Source: Paenibacillus peoriae (lineage in GTDB: Bacteria; Bacillota; Bacilli; Paenibacillales; Paenibacillaceae). Taken from it: DNA of 64,000 bases. The notes beneath the pieces are model-generated. The model worked only from the letters and a program-made list of their open reading frames with translations. It was not told the origin of the DNA and ran no database searches. Position 1 is the first letter of the stretch. Every line of letters starts with the position of its first letter. The translations under genes and the position numbers were made by a program. The stretch is from the NCBI RefSeq assembly GCF_022531965.1, contig NZ_CP092831.1:1888001-1952000 (forward strand), given 5' to 3'. This document shows, piece after piece, positions 20,429-29,754 of the stretch.

Positions 20429-20914
20429 ATGAGTCTTTATTTTCGAAACAGCACCAATTCTACCGTACAGGTAGCCATTTTCTATCACGCGAGTAGGTGT
20501 GGGTTTGTCTTTGTGGGACAAACTGGTATATTGTCTACCTGGTACCGTTTGGCGCCTGGTCAAACGAGGGAAGTTGTTACTGGCAACGTAGGGGATAGAA
20601 CAATATATTATTACGCTGAGAGCGTATCAAGAAATCTTGTGTGGTCAGGTAGTTTCCCCATACATGTTCCTAATTATAACTTCAGTGGATGTTGGATCTG
20701 GAATATTAATGGTAATCTATGCAATAATTGCAGAAGAGTTGGTTTTAAAACACTTAACATCCAACGCGGTTTCGTGAACTTTACAGTCAACCTTATTACA
20801 AATAGTGCCCAAAGAAAAGCGAAGCTAAAAAATGTTCGTATGGTATTGCCCACAAAAAGGGTAAAAAGAAAATTTAAATTGAATGACCGCAAGAAACTAC
20901 CTAGAAGCCAATAA
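20429..20914 (+). CDS. DUF1036-type protein with basic tail
   Basis: A 161-residue protein. The block MSLYFRNSTNSTVQVAIFYH, then WYRLAPGQTREV and YYYAESVSRNLVWSG, is the pattern of DUF1036, small proteins of unknown role. Cysteines cluster near residues 91-102 (CWIWNINGNLCNNC). The last 35 residues are strongly basic (KRVKRKFKLNDRKKLPRS), which is unusual and could bind nucleic acid or phospholipid. Start ATG 20429 is supported by GGGAGTG upstream; the frame extends to 20357 without a ribosome site. No operon partner. Confidence 0.65.
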   Translation: MSLYFRNSTNSTVQVAIFYHASRCGFVFVGQTGILSTWYRLAPGQTREVVTGNVGDRTIYYYAESVSRNLVWSGSFPIHVPNYNFSGCWIWNINGNLCNNCRRVGFKTLNIQRGFVNFTVNLITNSAQRKAKLKNVRMVLPTKRVKRKFKLNDRKKLPRSQ

Positions 20915-21118
20915 TTTCATAATGGCGGGAAATCCTTTGCAATTTCGTATTCGATTCGGTTCGCGCTTTTATATAAGAAACTTGAAATTAAGATAATACT
21001 GGATATATATATGTTATTTTAATGTTCGATAGGGTATTGAACTTACGTAAAACAATAGTGCAATAGGAACTGCCTTGTTAACTAAAGGTGGCTCCTTTAT
21101 TTTTGCTAAAAAATCCTT

Positions 21119-21457
21119 TTATTTTGTAATCTCCCGTATCACATTCCTCGCCAAGCGTACTTTCTCTGGACTCGATTTTTGGAGTATTTTTACGATTTCT
21201 TGTATATCAGTTTCATGTTTTGTAACCTTAATATCCTCATTTACATAAGCAAAAAGCTGAATCAAATTAACATCCAGTGCATTAGCAATTTTAGCTATAT
21301 TTATTAAAGATACGTTTTTTTCTCCACGCTCAATCTGCCCTATGTATGAAAAATGGAATCCACCTTTTTCCCCAAGCGACTCCTGAGACAATCCTTTTTC
21401 TTTTCGCAAAGCACGTATTCTGGCACCCACTAATTTAAGAACTTCTTTATCTTCCAT
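21119..21457 (-). CDS. XRE-family regulator
   Basis: A 112-residue DNA-binding protein. Residues 8-62 form a Cro/C1-type helix-turn-helix (IRALRKEKGLSQESLGEKGG, FHFSYIGQIERGEKNVS). The C-terminal 40 residues are helical, possibly a dimer segment. It is about the size of SinR/SlrR but lacks a recognisable SinI-interaction motif. It is divergent from the HEPN-like gene about 145 bp away and may control it. Prophage or plasmid-type repressors look the same. Confidence 0.8.
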   Translation of the reverse strand: MEDKEVLKLVGARIRALRKEKGLSQESLGEKGGFHFSYIGQIERGEKNVSLINIAKIANALDVNLIQLFAYVNEDIKVTKHETDIQEIVKILQKSSPEKVRLARNVIREITK

Positions 21458-21602
21458 CGTCTACACCTCACTATTCTAAAAGTGTAGACAAGATATCCAA
21501 ACGAAAACATTGAATAATGAATATAATAAATAATAATAATATCTATAAGTATTATTTTGGAGTATAATAAGACTAATATTGAAATTCTCTGGAGGAATAG
21601 AT

Positions 21603-22074
21603 ATGAAAGAAGCCCTTCTACCTTTATTCCAAGTCCCCCTCAACCGTCCAGACCCTCACAACACCTACATAATTCAATAACCGATTTCCACACTCTATCT
21701 CAATACCACATGAAACTAGCCCAAATCCTGTACAAGCACAATCAAGTCCAATGCTGCATTATCCTATGTGACTGGGCGTTAACTTCCATGTTAAAAGCTC
21801 TATATATGAAAGAAAACAACAGCCTTTTTCCTCCCGGATTCCTGTCTATGACTGACCTGCTGCACTTATTACATACCGAAACCACCCTGGATTAGATGTT
21901 GTCGTATTTATAGGTACCACTCAATTTCTTTCATCCCAGTTAGAAACCCCGCTCCTTCAAATGATGAGGCACAAGGATGTGAGCAGGCTGTTGCGCAGAA
22001 CTAACGATATTCTCTGCCAGTTGTCATCCAGAGTCATTAGCGATCTATCTCAAACGTATCAGTCCATTTTTTGA
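21603..22074 (+). pseudogene. HEPN-like helical protein, broken by two single-base shifts
   Basis: GGAGG and ATG 21603 open a frame MKEALLPLFQV that breaks in a run of five C near 21635. The protein continues in the next frame (YHMKLAQILYKHNQVQCC, WALTSMLKALYMKE), a HEPN-like helix pattern. It breaks again in CCC near 21887, after which DVVVFIGTTQFLSSQ to SQTYQSIF ends at TGA 22074. Adding one C at each run restores one open frame of about 157 residues. Either the gene is decaying or the sequence has two homopolymer errors. No HEPN R-x4-6-H motif is seen in the restored product. Confidence 0.6.
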
Positions 22075-22131
22075 GTAGCCCTTCTATGGCAATAAACTTG
22101 CCGATTCGCCCTGTCGTTATCCACTTTTCTA

Positions 22132-22140
22132 CATACGATA
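22132..22140 (+). promoter_or_regulatory. possible SigE/SigK -10 element before yjcZ-like gene
   Basis: CATACGATA matches CATAnnnTA, about 35 bases before the sporulation peptide gene. Confidence 0.4.
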
Positions 22141-22173
22141 AGAGTAAGCTTTAATGCAAGGAGGGATTCAGAC

Positions 22174-22272
22174 ATGGGTGAAGTAGGTTACGGTGGAGCA
22201 TGGACATCCACAGGAGCGATTTTGGTATTGTTCATTTTGTTGGTAATTATTACTAAGTCTTTTCTGATCTAA
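22174..22272 (+). CDS. YjcZ-family sporulation peptide
   Basis: A 32-residue peptide with a short Gly/Tyr-rich head (MGEVGYGGAWTS) and one hydrophobic membrane helix (AILVLFILLVIITK). This matches the YjcZ/SscA-type small spore proteins of Bacilli in size and layout. AAGGAGGG at 22158-22165 is ideally placed before ATG 22174. A mother-cell sigma -10 motif lies upstream. SscA is linked to spore coat assembly, but the role of this copy is inferred only from family. Confidence 0.8.
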   Translation: MGEVGYGGAWTSTGAILVLFILLVIITKSFLI

Positions 22273-22491
22273 CAGCAGGTTAGCATCGCTTAAATCACAA
22301 ATCGGCCTTCTTTCACGACATCGTGAGGGAGGGCTTTTTATGCAGAATGGGTGTTAGTCCAACATGTTGTCTGGCCCTGCAAGCATTGTTATACTTTACA
22401 TACAGGGATAATTTCCCTCAAATCTATAGCAATACGGATAGCGGAAGACGTGGGAAAACGGAAATTCGCTGACTATTATCAGGAGGATTGT

Positions 22492-22941
22492 ATGATGAAC
22501 ATGGCAATCAGTCCATTTCAATTTACGACAGACACGGCGACTCTTTGCCTATTTGATACGCAAGCTCTGAAGCATCGCTTGAACGATGAGCCGGATTGGT
22601 GGTCCATTGAAGAGGACGAGCTGGGCGAGTTGAACAAAGGAAATGTAGCTTTTTTGAATCTGGGAGCGGACGGAACGTATGAGGTTGTGATGACAGATCA
22701 TATCGACAAGCCTGCTGTGCGGCTGTTTTTGAAGGTTCCCTCAGGCAACCTATTTATTGGAGCAGGGGAGGAAGCCACAAGTGGTGGGCTGGAGCCTGAG
22801 TGTGTATGGGGAGGGATGTTCCTTTCTTTGCAACCGGGACTTTATGAATGCATGGCAAGCAGAGAAGACAACCGTATTTACCTTTCTATAAAAAAAGGAA
22901 GCGAAGGCAGCAATAGCTTTACAGGTCTGATTCGATTGTAG
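22492..22941 (+). CDS. conserved hypothetical protein (DUF6386-like)
   Basis: About 149 residues, cytoplasmic, rich in acidic residues. The blocks FTTDTATLCLFDTQALKHRL, PDWWSIEEDELGELN and AFLNLGADGTYEVVM look like a conserved family of unknown function common in Paenibacillus and found near toxin-immunity genes; DUF6386 is my best guess. Beta-strand-rich second half. AGGAGG at 22481-22486 serves ATG 22492 or 22495. It could be an immunity protein, but there is no toxin beside it. Confidence 0.6.
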   Translation: MMNMAISPFQFTTDTATLCLFDTQALKHRLNDEPDWWSIEEDELGELNKGNVAFLNLGADGTYEVVMTDHIDKPAVRLFLKVPSGNLFIGAGEEATSGGLEPECVWGGMFLSLQPGLYECMASREDNRIYLSIKKGSEGSNSFTGLIRL

Positions 22942-23026
22942 ATTGCAGGATCAATACGTGACGGTCATACATGCCGCTTGAACAGGTGGAAGCAGGAACA
23001 ACCGAAGCTAGAGGAAATGGAAAAAG

Positions 23027-23068
23027 GCTATCCCCACGGCTTACAGATCCGTGAAGACAGCCCTTTAT
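23027..23068. terminator. bidirectional terminator
   Basis: AAAGGCT-(n)-ACGG pairs with CCGT-(n)-AGCCCTTT between converging genes; a few mismatches. Confidence 0.5.
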
Positions 23069-23072
23069 CCGT

Positions 23073-24203
23073 CTATTGATACTTTACAATAATGGCATTG
23101 CTGATTTGGCGGCCGGGTGTGGTGAGATAGGAGCCGTTGTAATACAGCCCGCTTGAAGCACCGCCGTCCAGATTCATGGCCTGATAAGCGCCGGCCTGCT
23201 TCATCATTTGGGCGAGCTGCGGAATGGTCGCTCCGCTTGTGGTCAGGAGGATCAGCTTATGATCCCGACTCATTCCGAGTGCGCTGCGGGCGCCGCCGCC
23301 TGTTAATATTTTAGGGTCCTTGAAGCCTTCGGCTTTGACATTTAGGGAAACCTGACCGTTCGTAACCAGACGAGGCCCGGCTTGAAGGGCACCTTTAACA
23401 CTGCCTTGGCTTAACCGTTGTTCGAAGGCGGAACCCGACATTAGCTCGGATAAATGGTTAGCATCGTAGGTGAAGACCGTTCGTTGGTCGCCAGAGCTTT
23501 TTTTCAACATCTTTCCGTGACTGACCAGATAGCCGTAAGGCGTCTTGTAGGAGCTTTTGGTATAGGCGTCAAAGAATATGCCATTAATGGCTACAACCGC
23601 TTGATTGCGTTTGGCGAGACTGCTTAAGTCTTCCACTTTACCAATGGTATCGCCTGCTAGAGCCACCTCTAGGCTTACCTTGGGATGGAGCATAGAGACG
23701 GTGACCACCTTAGCGGAAAAGGTACGAGACCCGACCTTGAAGCTTTTATGAGCCGTTGTAATGGGGGGAGTATTTCCGGGTAGCTTACCAGTAAGTACCG
23801 GAAGCGTGACGGACGTTGTACCCTGCTTAATGCTTACAGCTGAGGTTTCCTTTTGCCATGAGACTTGCAGGTTTAGATATTGGCTGATGAACTGCAAGGG
23901 TACATAGGTCGAACCATTATCGGTAAAAGGAGCATTTTGCAAACGGACCGTCTGATCATTCACTTTGGCGGTAGATTGTCCGGTGAATAATGTGATCCGG
24001 GTATTGCCTTGCGCGATTTCTATTTTTTTGTCCGCGGCAGTCATGTTGAGTGTGATCCCTTCATAGCTGTTCAGGAGACGGAGCGGGATGAAGGAGTGGT
24101 TACTTTGATCCACATAGACCAGCATAGGTGCTGGGGCAGTAGCGTAGATCGGGGTTACAAGTAATAGTAAGGACAGGATAACAAGTGCGGTGATTCTTTT
24201 CAT
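23073..24203 (-). CDS. secreted phosphodiester glycosidase with copper-amine-oxidase N-domain
   Basis: A 376-residue secreted protein. A signal peptide (MKRITALVILSLLLLVTPIYA) is followed by a copper-amine-oxidase-like N-terminal module at about 30-130, with no copper site, which Paenibacillus uses as a wall or sugar-binding module. The NAGPA/phosphodiester glycosidase domain fills about 160-376. Its blocks AVVAINGIFFDA, GGGARSALGMS and MNLDGGASSGLYYNG are typical; the last holds the conserved Asp. Such enzymes remove alpha-N-acetylglucosamine-type caps or cleave exopolysaccharide. AAGGAG is 12 bases upstream of ATG 24203; a longer start at 24236 would spoil the signal peptide. Confidence 0.85.
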   Translation of the reverse strand: MKRITALVILSLLLLVTPIYATAPAPMLVYVDQSNHSFIPLRLLNSYEGITLNMTAADKKIEIAQGNTRITLFTGQSTAKVNDQTVRLQNAPFTDNGSTYVPLQFISQYLNLQVSWQKETSAVSIKQGTTSVTLPVLTGKLPGNTPPITTAHKSFKVGSRTFSAKVVTVSMLHPKVSLEVALAGDTIGKVEDLSSLAKRNQAVVAINGIFFDAYTKSSYKTPYGYLVSHGKMLKKSSGDQRTVFTYDANHLSELMSGSAFEQRLSQGSVKGALQAGPRLVTNGQVSLNVKAEGFKDPKILTGGGARSALGMSRDHKLILLTTSGATIPQLAQMMKQAGAYQAMNLDGGASSGLYYNGSYLTTPGRQISNAIIVKYQ

Positions 24204-24336
24204 GAATAGATCAATCTCCTTATGTAGTCTTGACACTTTACGAGGTGCTTGTAGTTATATCGGATTTTGTGAGTTGTAAATGTATGTTATACGAATGTTG
24301 AGTGTTTAACTGATATAGGAAGCGGGGTGGCTGGGG

Positions 24337-24810
24337 ATGAGCAGGTATGAGACGAGACTTGAGGATTACCGTCGCAGAGAGCGCCCGTCTTATCGTGTGT
24401 TTGAAGGATTGCAGGAATTGGTGCATAGCGTGGGGCAACTGCATAATAACTGGTTATATGTGAATGTAGATCAATGGGATCAGGACCCTGTTCACACACC
24501 GATTTATTATTGGGATGAGCATTGGCTAGAGGAATGTGCAGAGGAGGGTACAGCCGTAACCAACGAACATGACGAGTCTATTCCCAAGTGGGTGCCAGAT
24601 CGTCAGGTTCAAACCTGGTTTGAGTTGGCGACCTTCGAAAGTATTGTGGAAGTCCTTAAGGCTGCTGGACAGCCAGTGACGCTTCAGATGGTGATTATAG
24701 CGGTAAAATACTATGACAAGCACGATGCCTATCTGGACTATGAAGAGGTGAAGGCAGTGACAGACCTGTGGTCTGTGCTGACAAAGGTGAGAAACCACCT
24801 AGCAGAATGA
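24337..24810 (+). CDS. hypothetical acidic protein, immunity-like
   Basis: A 157-residue acidic cytoplasmic protein with blocks LYVNVDQWDQDPVHTPIYYW and FESIVEVLKAAGQP, then a helix ending AVKYYDKHDAYLDY. I do not recognise the family with confidence; the look is that of immunity-type proteins found near contact-dependent toxins. Its stop overlaps an in-frame ATG of the following reading frame (ATGA), and a SUKH gene lies further on, so the three probably belong together. Ribosome site before ATG is GGGG-rich and weak. Confidence 0.55.
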   Translation: MSRYETRLEDYRRRERPSYRVFEGLQELVHSVGQLHNNWLYVNVDQWDQDPVHTPIYYWDEHWLEECAEEGTAVTNEHDESIPKWVPDRQVQTWFELATFESIVEVLKAAGQPVTLQMVIIAVKYYDKHDAYLDYEEVKAVTDLWSVLTKVRNHLAE

Positions 24811-24860
24811 ACAAGCCTGTAGATCAAACGGGGCATACATACACTGGATGGGGGAAGCGA

Positions 24861-26174
24861 ATGAGTTGGTTGGATCATGAAATGGCAGCAAAGTGGCGAC
24901 AGGAAGGAAAAAGGTATGCTGCAGATGTGAATGAATTTGTCAGAATCGGTATGGAAAGCCAGTGGCAGCAGGAGCAGCCAGAGCCAAAGCAAGACGAACG
25001 CTCCAAACTGGCTGAAGATATTTTTCGTATGATTCAGGACGCAAATCAGGCAGAGGAAACAGAGCAGTTACGTCGGGAAATTCCGGCTGCATCCTGGCCG
25101 CTTACAGCAGCGTTTGAGGAGGCTTTGCAAGCCGTTAGGCCGATAGCTTTTATGAATGGAGGCAATGAAGTCATTCTACATGCGGGCAATCCTCGGGAAT
25201 GTGGAATGATCTATGTGGCGGGAAAAGATAGAATCTTGCAAATCCCCGGACTGCATCGAGTAGGCTGTTCGCCAGACGGGACTTATTTTGCGTTGGTGGA
25301 TGGACAGGGGATTCGTATTGTTCGTCAACCGGACTTAAATCTGCAAGGAGAAGAGACAGCACATTTTCAGTGGAAGGATATACAAGGACGCTTAAAAGCA
25401 TCCATTCCTGATTTGGAGTGCTTGGGAGATGAAGAGCATCCAGAGGATATATTAGATGAAGTGATTCCGTTTGGCGATGGACAGCGAGTTCTGCTGGTAT
25501 GCGGTTACGGCGTTTATTTGTTGGCTGGTGATCAGGTGGATTTGATCCATCCCAAGACGTCTGAACGAAGAGAACTAGAGCTGGAAGACACGATTGTGGA
25601 TATGGCCCATGGAGCTGTGTCAAGGGATGGACGCTGGATCGCTTACGGTAGCCAGATGAGTGAGCATATGCTTATGGATCTGTCCGATAAGACGGTGCAT
25701 ACATTGGAGCCAAATTCTAGTTATCCGCATTATGCTGTATTTTCCAAAGATGATTTGAATGTCTGGTACAATGCCTGTCATTTCTACAACGGCGCCACCA
25801 TTCAAGTGTCGATTGCTGAGGTGGATCAGGGTCTTGCTCAGAATAAGGAAGAGTGGCCGATGATAAATGAAGAAATGCGAGTATACGCTGCAACAGCACT
25901 GACGCAAGGATCTATTTTGGGTGATGCCTACGGTTATCTCCGTCTGATTGACAGGGAGGGGCGTGAACTTTGGCGCTATTTTGTCGGCAGTACGATATCC
26001 GGGCTGGCAGTTACACCCGATGAAGGCATGTTGGCGGTTGGAACGTATGGTGGTATGCTTCATTTGATTGATTTGCAGAGCAGCACGAAGGACGAATATA
26101 GCATTGGCACCGCTCTAATTCACGAGACAGAACGTTGGATGATCTGGCGTAACTATGAGCCGTTGCGCTGGTAA
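24861..26174 (+). CDS. WD40/YVTN-like beta-propeller protein
   Basis: About 437 residues. After a helical acidic N-terminal 100 residues, repeated four-stranded units appear, each centred on a G-x-x-x-A/C-SPDG-type turn (GCSPDGTYFALVD, AVSRDGRWIAYGS, AVTPDEGMLAVGT). This indicates a beta-propeller scaffold. It ends ERWMIWRNYEPLRW, an ending seen in propeller proteins of immunity clusters. Two starts compete: ATG 24807, overlapping the previous stop by ATGA, and ATG 24861 with GGGGAAG five bases upstream. I prefer the second, with low certainty. Confidence 0.6.
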   Translation: MSWLDHEMAAKWRQEGKRYAADVNEFVRIGMESQWQQEQPEPKQDERSKLAEDIFRMIQDANQAEETEQLRREIPAASWPLTAAFEEALQAVRPIAFMNGGNEVILHAGNPRECGMIYVAGKDRILQIPGLHRVGCSPDGTYFALVDGQGIRIVRQPDLNLQGEETAHFQWKDIQGRLKASIPDLECLGDEEHPEDILDEVIPFGDGQRVLLVCGYGVYLLAGDQVDLIHPKTSERRELELEDTIVDMAHGAVSRDGRWIAYGSQMSEHMLMDLSDKTVHTLEPNSSYPHYAVFSKDDLNVWYNACHFYNGATIQVSIAEVDQGLAQNKEEWPMINEEMRVYAATALTQGSILGDAYGYLRLIDREGRELWRYFVGSTISGLAVTPDEGMLAVGTYGGMLHLIDLQSSTKDEYSIGTALIHETERWMIWRNYEPLRW

Positions 26175-26328
26175 TACTAATATTCCGCAAATGGTGATAA
26201 AAGCAAGTTCTGATAAGCTGAACTTAAAAGTGCAGTAACACATGAATACAATGCTATTTTCATATAGAGAGCATTTGGCATAAACCCATGATGCAAAATG
26301 CGAATAGAGAGGAAAGAGGTGTGAGGAC

Positions 26329-26952
26329 ATGGACAAGAAAGCGGATATTCGTACATCTATGAAGGAACTATTTGCACAGATGGATGAAGCCTTTTTTATG
26401 GATGTGGAAGAAAATGTACCGATTGAAATGCGTGATGGGAATGTCGACGAGGAGGGATGGATCAAATGGAAGCCTCTCCCTTCACAGATTACTGAACAGG
26501 AAATTCGGGAGATGGAGGAAAAATACCATTTTGAGCTGCCGCCCCTGCTAAGGAGTTTTATCATGTCCTACCATTATGTATCTTTACAATTCGATAATGA
26601 GTCCATTCCGGGAGTGTACTGGAGCGATTGTACGTTTGTTGAGTTTCCACGTCTGCCTGTAGGTCAAGGCTTAAAGGCATTTTATGATTTGCTCGATCAA
26701 TGGTCACCTCTGCTGTCAGCAGGCTACATTCCTTTTGCAATAGCAGAGGACGACCAAGGTCCCGTTTGTTTAAATGTAGGCAGCAGACATAAGGACGGCG
26801 ATTATCCTATTGTTTGGTTCTTTCATGAGGACCTACAGCATTTGGATGAGGATGAGCTGCGGATCAGGAGTAATCTGCTTCCCCATGTACAAGGGCTGTT
26901 TCCCTCCTCTGTCGAAATGTTTAACGTGATGTTTAAACACATTAGACACTAG
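26329..26952 (+). CDS. SMI1/KNR4 (SUKH) family immunity-type protein
   Basis: A 207-residue protein. The SUKH core spans about 45-200, with the signature ITEQEIREMEEKYHFELPPL, FIMSYHYVSLQFDNE and IPFAIAEDDQGPVCLNVG. SUKH proteins are the commonest immunity fold in polymorphic toxin systems and bind nuclease toxins. An N-terminal extension of 45 acidic residues is extra. It is the third gene of a cluster with an immunity-like gene and a beta-propeller, about 155 bp downstream. No toxin is adjacent. GAGG lies before the ATG. Confidence 0.8.
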   Translation: MDKKADIRTSMKELFAQMDEAFFMDVEENVPIEMRDGNVDEEGWIKWKPLPSQITEQEIREMEEKYHFELPPLLRSFIMSYHYVSLQFDNESIPGVYWSDCTFVEFPRLPVGQGLKAFYDLLDQWSPLLSAGYIPFAIAEDDQGPVCLNVGSRHKDGDYPIVWFFHEDLQHLDEDELRIRSNLLPHVQGLFPSSVEMFNVMFKHIRH

Positions 26953-26995
26953 CGATTTCCTAAAATGTAATTTTACTGCTCAGCCAACCGAGATA

Positions 26996-27024
26996 TTGAC
27001 ATAAAAAATGAGGAATGTTATAAA
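26996..27024 (+). promoter_or_regulatory. htpG: sigma-A promoter of htpG
   Basis: -35 TTGACA (26996-27001) is perfect, 17-bp spacer, -10 TATAAA (27019-27024). The CIRCE element starts 10 bp downstream. Confidence 0.85.
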
Positions 27025-27033
27025 AAAGGTAGG

Positions 27034-27060
27034 CTAGCACTCGAAAGATGGGAGTGCTAA
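27034..27060. promoter_or_regulatory. CIRCE element (HrcA operator)
   Basis: CTAGCACTC (27034-27042), nine bases, GAGTGCTAA (27052-27060). This matches TTAGCACTC-N9-GAGTGCTAA with a single mismatch. It overlaps the expected transcription start of htpG. Confidence 0.93.
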
Positions 27061-27132
27061 CAAAGTAGAATCGTTTGCATAGCTCATATCTGCTGGCCTT
27101 ACATAGGTTTACATCTGAAAGGAGATATCCGA

Positions 27133-29013
27133 ATGGAGAAAAAACAGTTTCAGGCTGAGTCCAAGCGTCTGCTCGAAATGATGATTAACTCGATTTACAC
27201 GCAAAAGGAAATTTTTCTAAGAGAGCTGATCTCCAATGCAAGTGATGCGATTGACAAAATTTATTATAAAGCATTGACGGATGATCAACTGGTCTTTGAC
27301 AAAGAAAATTATTATATCAAAGTAACTGCCAATAAGGATAATAGAACGCTAACCCTGCGTGATACCGGGATTGGTATGACTAAGGAAGAACTAGAAAATA
27401 ACCTGGGTGTTATTGCTAAAAGCGGCTCACTGGCATTCAAAAATGAAAATGAATCCAAGGATGGTCATGACATCATCGGTCAATTCGGCGTCGGCTTCTA
27501 TTCAGCTTTCATGGTAGCAGATGTGGTTACAGTGACTACCAAGGCTTTGGGAAGCGATACTGCATATAAATGGGAATCCACAGGTGCGGACGGGTATACC
27601 ATTGAGGCAGCTGAGAAGGACGAGGTCGGAACCGAGATTGTTCTGAAAATCAAAGCAAACACCGAAGATGAGTCCTACGACGAATATTTGGACGAGTATC
27701 GTTTAAAAGCACTGATTAAAAAATACTCCGACTTTATCCGCTATCCGATTAAAATGGATATTACAGGCAAGCGGTTGAAAGAGGGAAGCGACAACGAGTT
27801 TGAGGATTACGAGGAAGAACAGCGTATCAACAGCATGGTTCCGATCTGGAGAAAAAACAAAAGCGAGCTGACCGACGAGGATTATCAAAATTTCTATGCG
27901 GAAAAACGCTATGGCTACGACAAGCCGCTCCAGCATATCCATGTCAGCGCGGACGGCGCGGTAGTGTACCAAGCTATTCTGTTTATTCCTGAGAATATCC
28001 CGTTTGATTTCTACTCCAAGGAATATGAAAAAGGGCTGGAGTTGTATGCCAACGGTGTGCTGATTATGGAAAAATCCCCTGATCTGCTGCCGGATTATTT
28101 TAGCTTTGTCAAAGGTATGGTTGACTCCGAAAGCCTGTCACTCAACATTTCCAGAGAAATGCTGCAGCATGACCGTCAGCTGAAGCTGATTGCCAAAAAT
28201 ATCGAAAGCAAAATCAAAGGCCAATTGCTGACCTTGCTCAAAAATGACCGGGAGAAATATGATCAATTCTACAAATCATTTGGCAGACAATTGAAATTTG
28301 GTGTCTACAACGATTACGGCAGACATAAAGAAACTCTGCAGGATCTGCTCATGTTCTACTCTTCTACAGAGAAAAAGCAGGTTACTTTGGACGAATACGT
28401 ATCACGTATGCCAGAAGATCAAAAGTATATCTATTATGCTTCCGGCGAGTCCAACGAGCGTATTGAAAAACTGCCGCAAACCGAAATGGTGGCCGACAAA
28501 GGCTACGAAATTCTGTACTTCACTGATGATATTGATGAGTTCGCTATTAAAATGCTCTTAAGCTACAAAGAGAAAGAATTCAAATCTGTATCAAGCGGTG
28601 ATCTGGGCATTGAGCCTGACGAAACCGAGAAAGAAACAGAAGCAGAACAAAACGACAACAAAGAGCTGTTCGAGTACATGAAGGGCTTGCTGGAAGGCAA
28701 GGTATCCAGTGTTAAAGCCTCTAAGCGCTTGAAGACACATCCGGTATGTCTATCCGCAGACGGCGAAGTGACGATTGAGATGGAAAAAATCTTGAACGCC
28801 ATGCCTAATAACGCTGATGTCAAAGCGAATAAAGTGCTGGAAATTAACGTAAACCATGCGGTGTTCAACTCTTTGAAAGAAGCTTTTGCCGAGGATAAGG
28901 AGAAAGTAAACCTCTATACGGCATTACTGTATAATCAGGCTTTGCTGATCGAAGGCTTGCCGCTGCAAGATCCGGTTGAATTCACGAACGATATTTGCAA
29001 AATCATGGTTTAA
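27133..29013 (+). CDS. htpG: molecular chaperone HtpG (Hsp90)
   Basis: A 626-residue bacterial Hsp90. The N-terminal GHKL ATPase has SNASDAIDK (N35), the Asp of DTGIGM and the glycine lid [11 protein letters not shown]. The middle domain contains SLNISREML with the catalytic Arg. The C-terminal dimer domain follows an acidic linker near 490-510. It remodels client proteins together with DnaK. AAAGGAG precedes the ATG. Control by a CIRCE element differs from B. subtilis, where htpG is not in the HrcA regulon. Confidence 0.97.
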   Translation: MEKKQFQAESKRLLEMMINSIYTQKEIFLRELISNASDAIDKIYYKALTDDQLVFDKENYYIKVTANKDNRTLTLRDTGIGMTKEELENNLGVIAKSGSLAFKNENESKDGHDIIGQFGVGFYSAFMVADVVTVTTKALGSDTAYKWESTGADGYTIEAAEKDEVGTEIVLKIKANTEDESYDEYLDEYRLKALIKKYSDFIRYPIKMDITGKRLKEGSDNEFEDYEEEQRINSMVPIWRKNKSELTDEDYQNFYAEKRYGYDKPLQHIHVSADGAVVYQAILFIPENIPFDFYSKEYEKGLELYANGVLIMEKSPDLLPDYFSFVKGMVDSESLSLNISREMLQHDRQLKLIAKNIESKIKGQLLTLLKNDREKYDQFYKSFGRQLKFGVYNDYGRHKETLQDLLMFYSSTEKKQVTLDEYVSRMPEDQKYIYYASGESNERIEKLPQTEMVADKGYEILYFTDDIDEFAIKMLLSYKEKEFKSVSSGDLGIEPDETEKETEAEQNDNKELFEYMKGLLEGKVSSVKASKRLKTHPVCLSADGEVTIEMEKILNAMPNNADVKANKVLEINVNHAVFNSLKEAFAEDKEKVNLYTALLYNQALLIEGLPLQDPVEFTNDICKIMV

Positions 29014-29032
29014 CAAGCTTTATTACTATATA

Positions 29033-29066
29033 GAGCCGTTCCCGTACTGGGAGCGGCTTTATTTAT
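29033..29066 (+). terminator. htpG terminator
   Basis: AGCCGTTCCC pairs with GGGAGCGGCT around a 5-base loop, followed by TTATTTAT. Confidence 0.85.
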
Positions 29067-29170
29067 CATAAACGTTTCCTAAAGCTTCATGATAGACCAT
29101 ATAGCGCTTACAGAAGAAGGGATGGGCCCACACATTGCCGATCATACTCAATACAAAGGAGGGCAATTAT

Positions 29171-29440
29171 ATGAGTCTGGATCAAGCCAACCAGGAACTC
29201 CAAAATTTAGACCGTTTAGAACGAAGTGAGCTTATACAGTTAGTAGAAAAAATCATCAGAGATGAGGGAACAGAAGAGGAAATCGACAGTATGCTGACCA
29301 TAGTGATGCAAAATACGCCTCATCCGGGGATCAGTGATTTGATCTACTGGGATGACCGTGACTTGAGTGCGGCAGAGATCGTAGATGAGGCATTACGCTA
29401 TCAGCCCATTATTTTACCACCCCATGAATCATCTTCATAG
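29171..29440 (+). CDS. colicin/pyocin-type bacteriocin immunity protein
   Basis: An 89-residue acidic four-helix protein of the colicin E immunity family. The signature run is QLVEKIIRDEGTEEEID, then the conserved NTPHPGISDLIYW loop and AAEIVDEALRY. In colicin systems these residues bind HNH nuclease toxins tightly. No HNH bacteriocin is adjacent, so it may act as an orphan defence against rivals' toxins. AAAGGAGG is well placed before ATG 29171; the frame upstream to 29135 lacks one. It stands alone between two terminators. Confidence 0.85.
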   Translation: MSLDQANQELQNLDRLERSELIQLVEKIIRDEGTEEEIDSMLTIVMQNTPHPGISDLIYWDDRDLSAAEIVDEALRYQPIILPPHESSS

Positions 29441-29465
29441 GATGCGGAGGGGTGGTCTTTTGTTT
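29416..29465 (+). terminator. intrinsic terminator
   Basis: ACCACCCC (29416-29423) pairs with GGGGTGGT (29449-29456), followed by CTTTTGTTT. Confidence 0.75.
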
Positions 29466-29754
29466 AGAAATAAGATAATATTAATTCTTTAGGGCTATGC
29501 GCATTATATTTAAAAAAACTTCCGTTAAACGTGTGCTGACTTCCCTGGGGTGTATGGGGTAATAGTTGTTTTCTGCTTACTTTACGGATTTTTATGCCTA
29601 ATTTTGGGTTTTGTAAAGTTTTTGTGACATGTTCCTGTGAATTTTGACACAGCAAATTGTCGTTTTTCTTGATTATTTGGTGGGATGTCTTTATAATCAT
29701 TTTGTTTGCAAGAATGATTAGCGATTAGCGTATGGAATAAGGAGGTTATTTATT

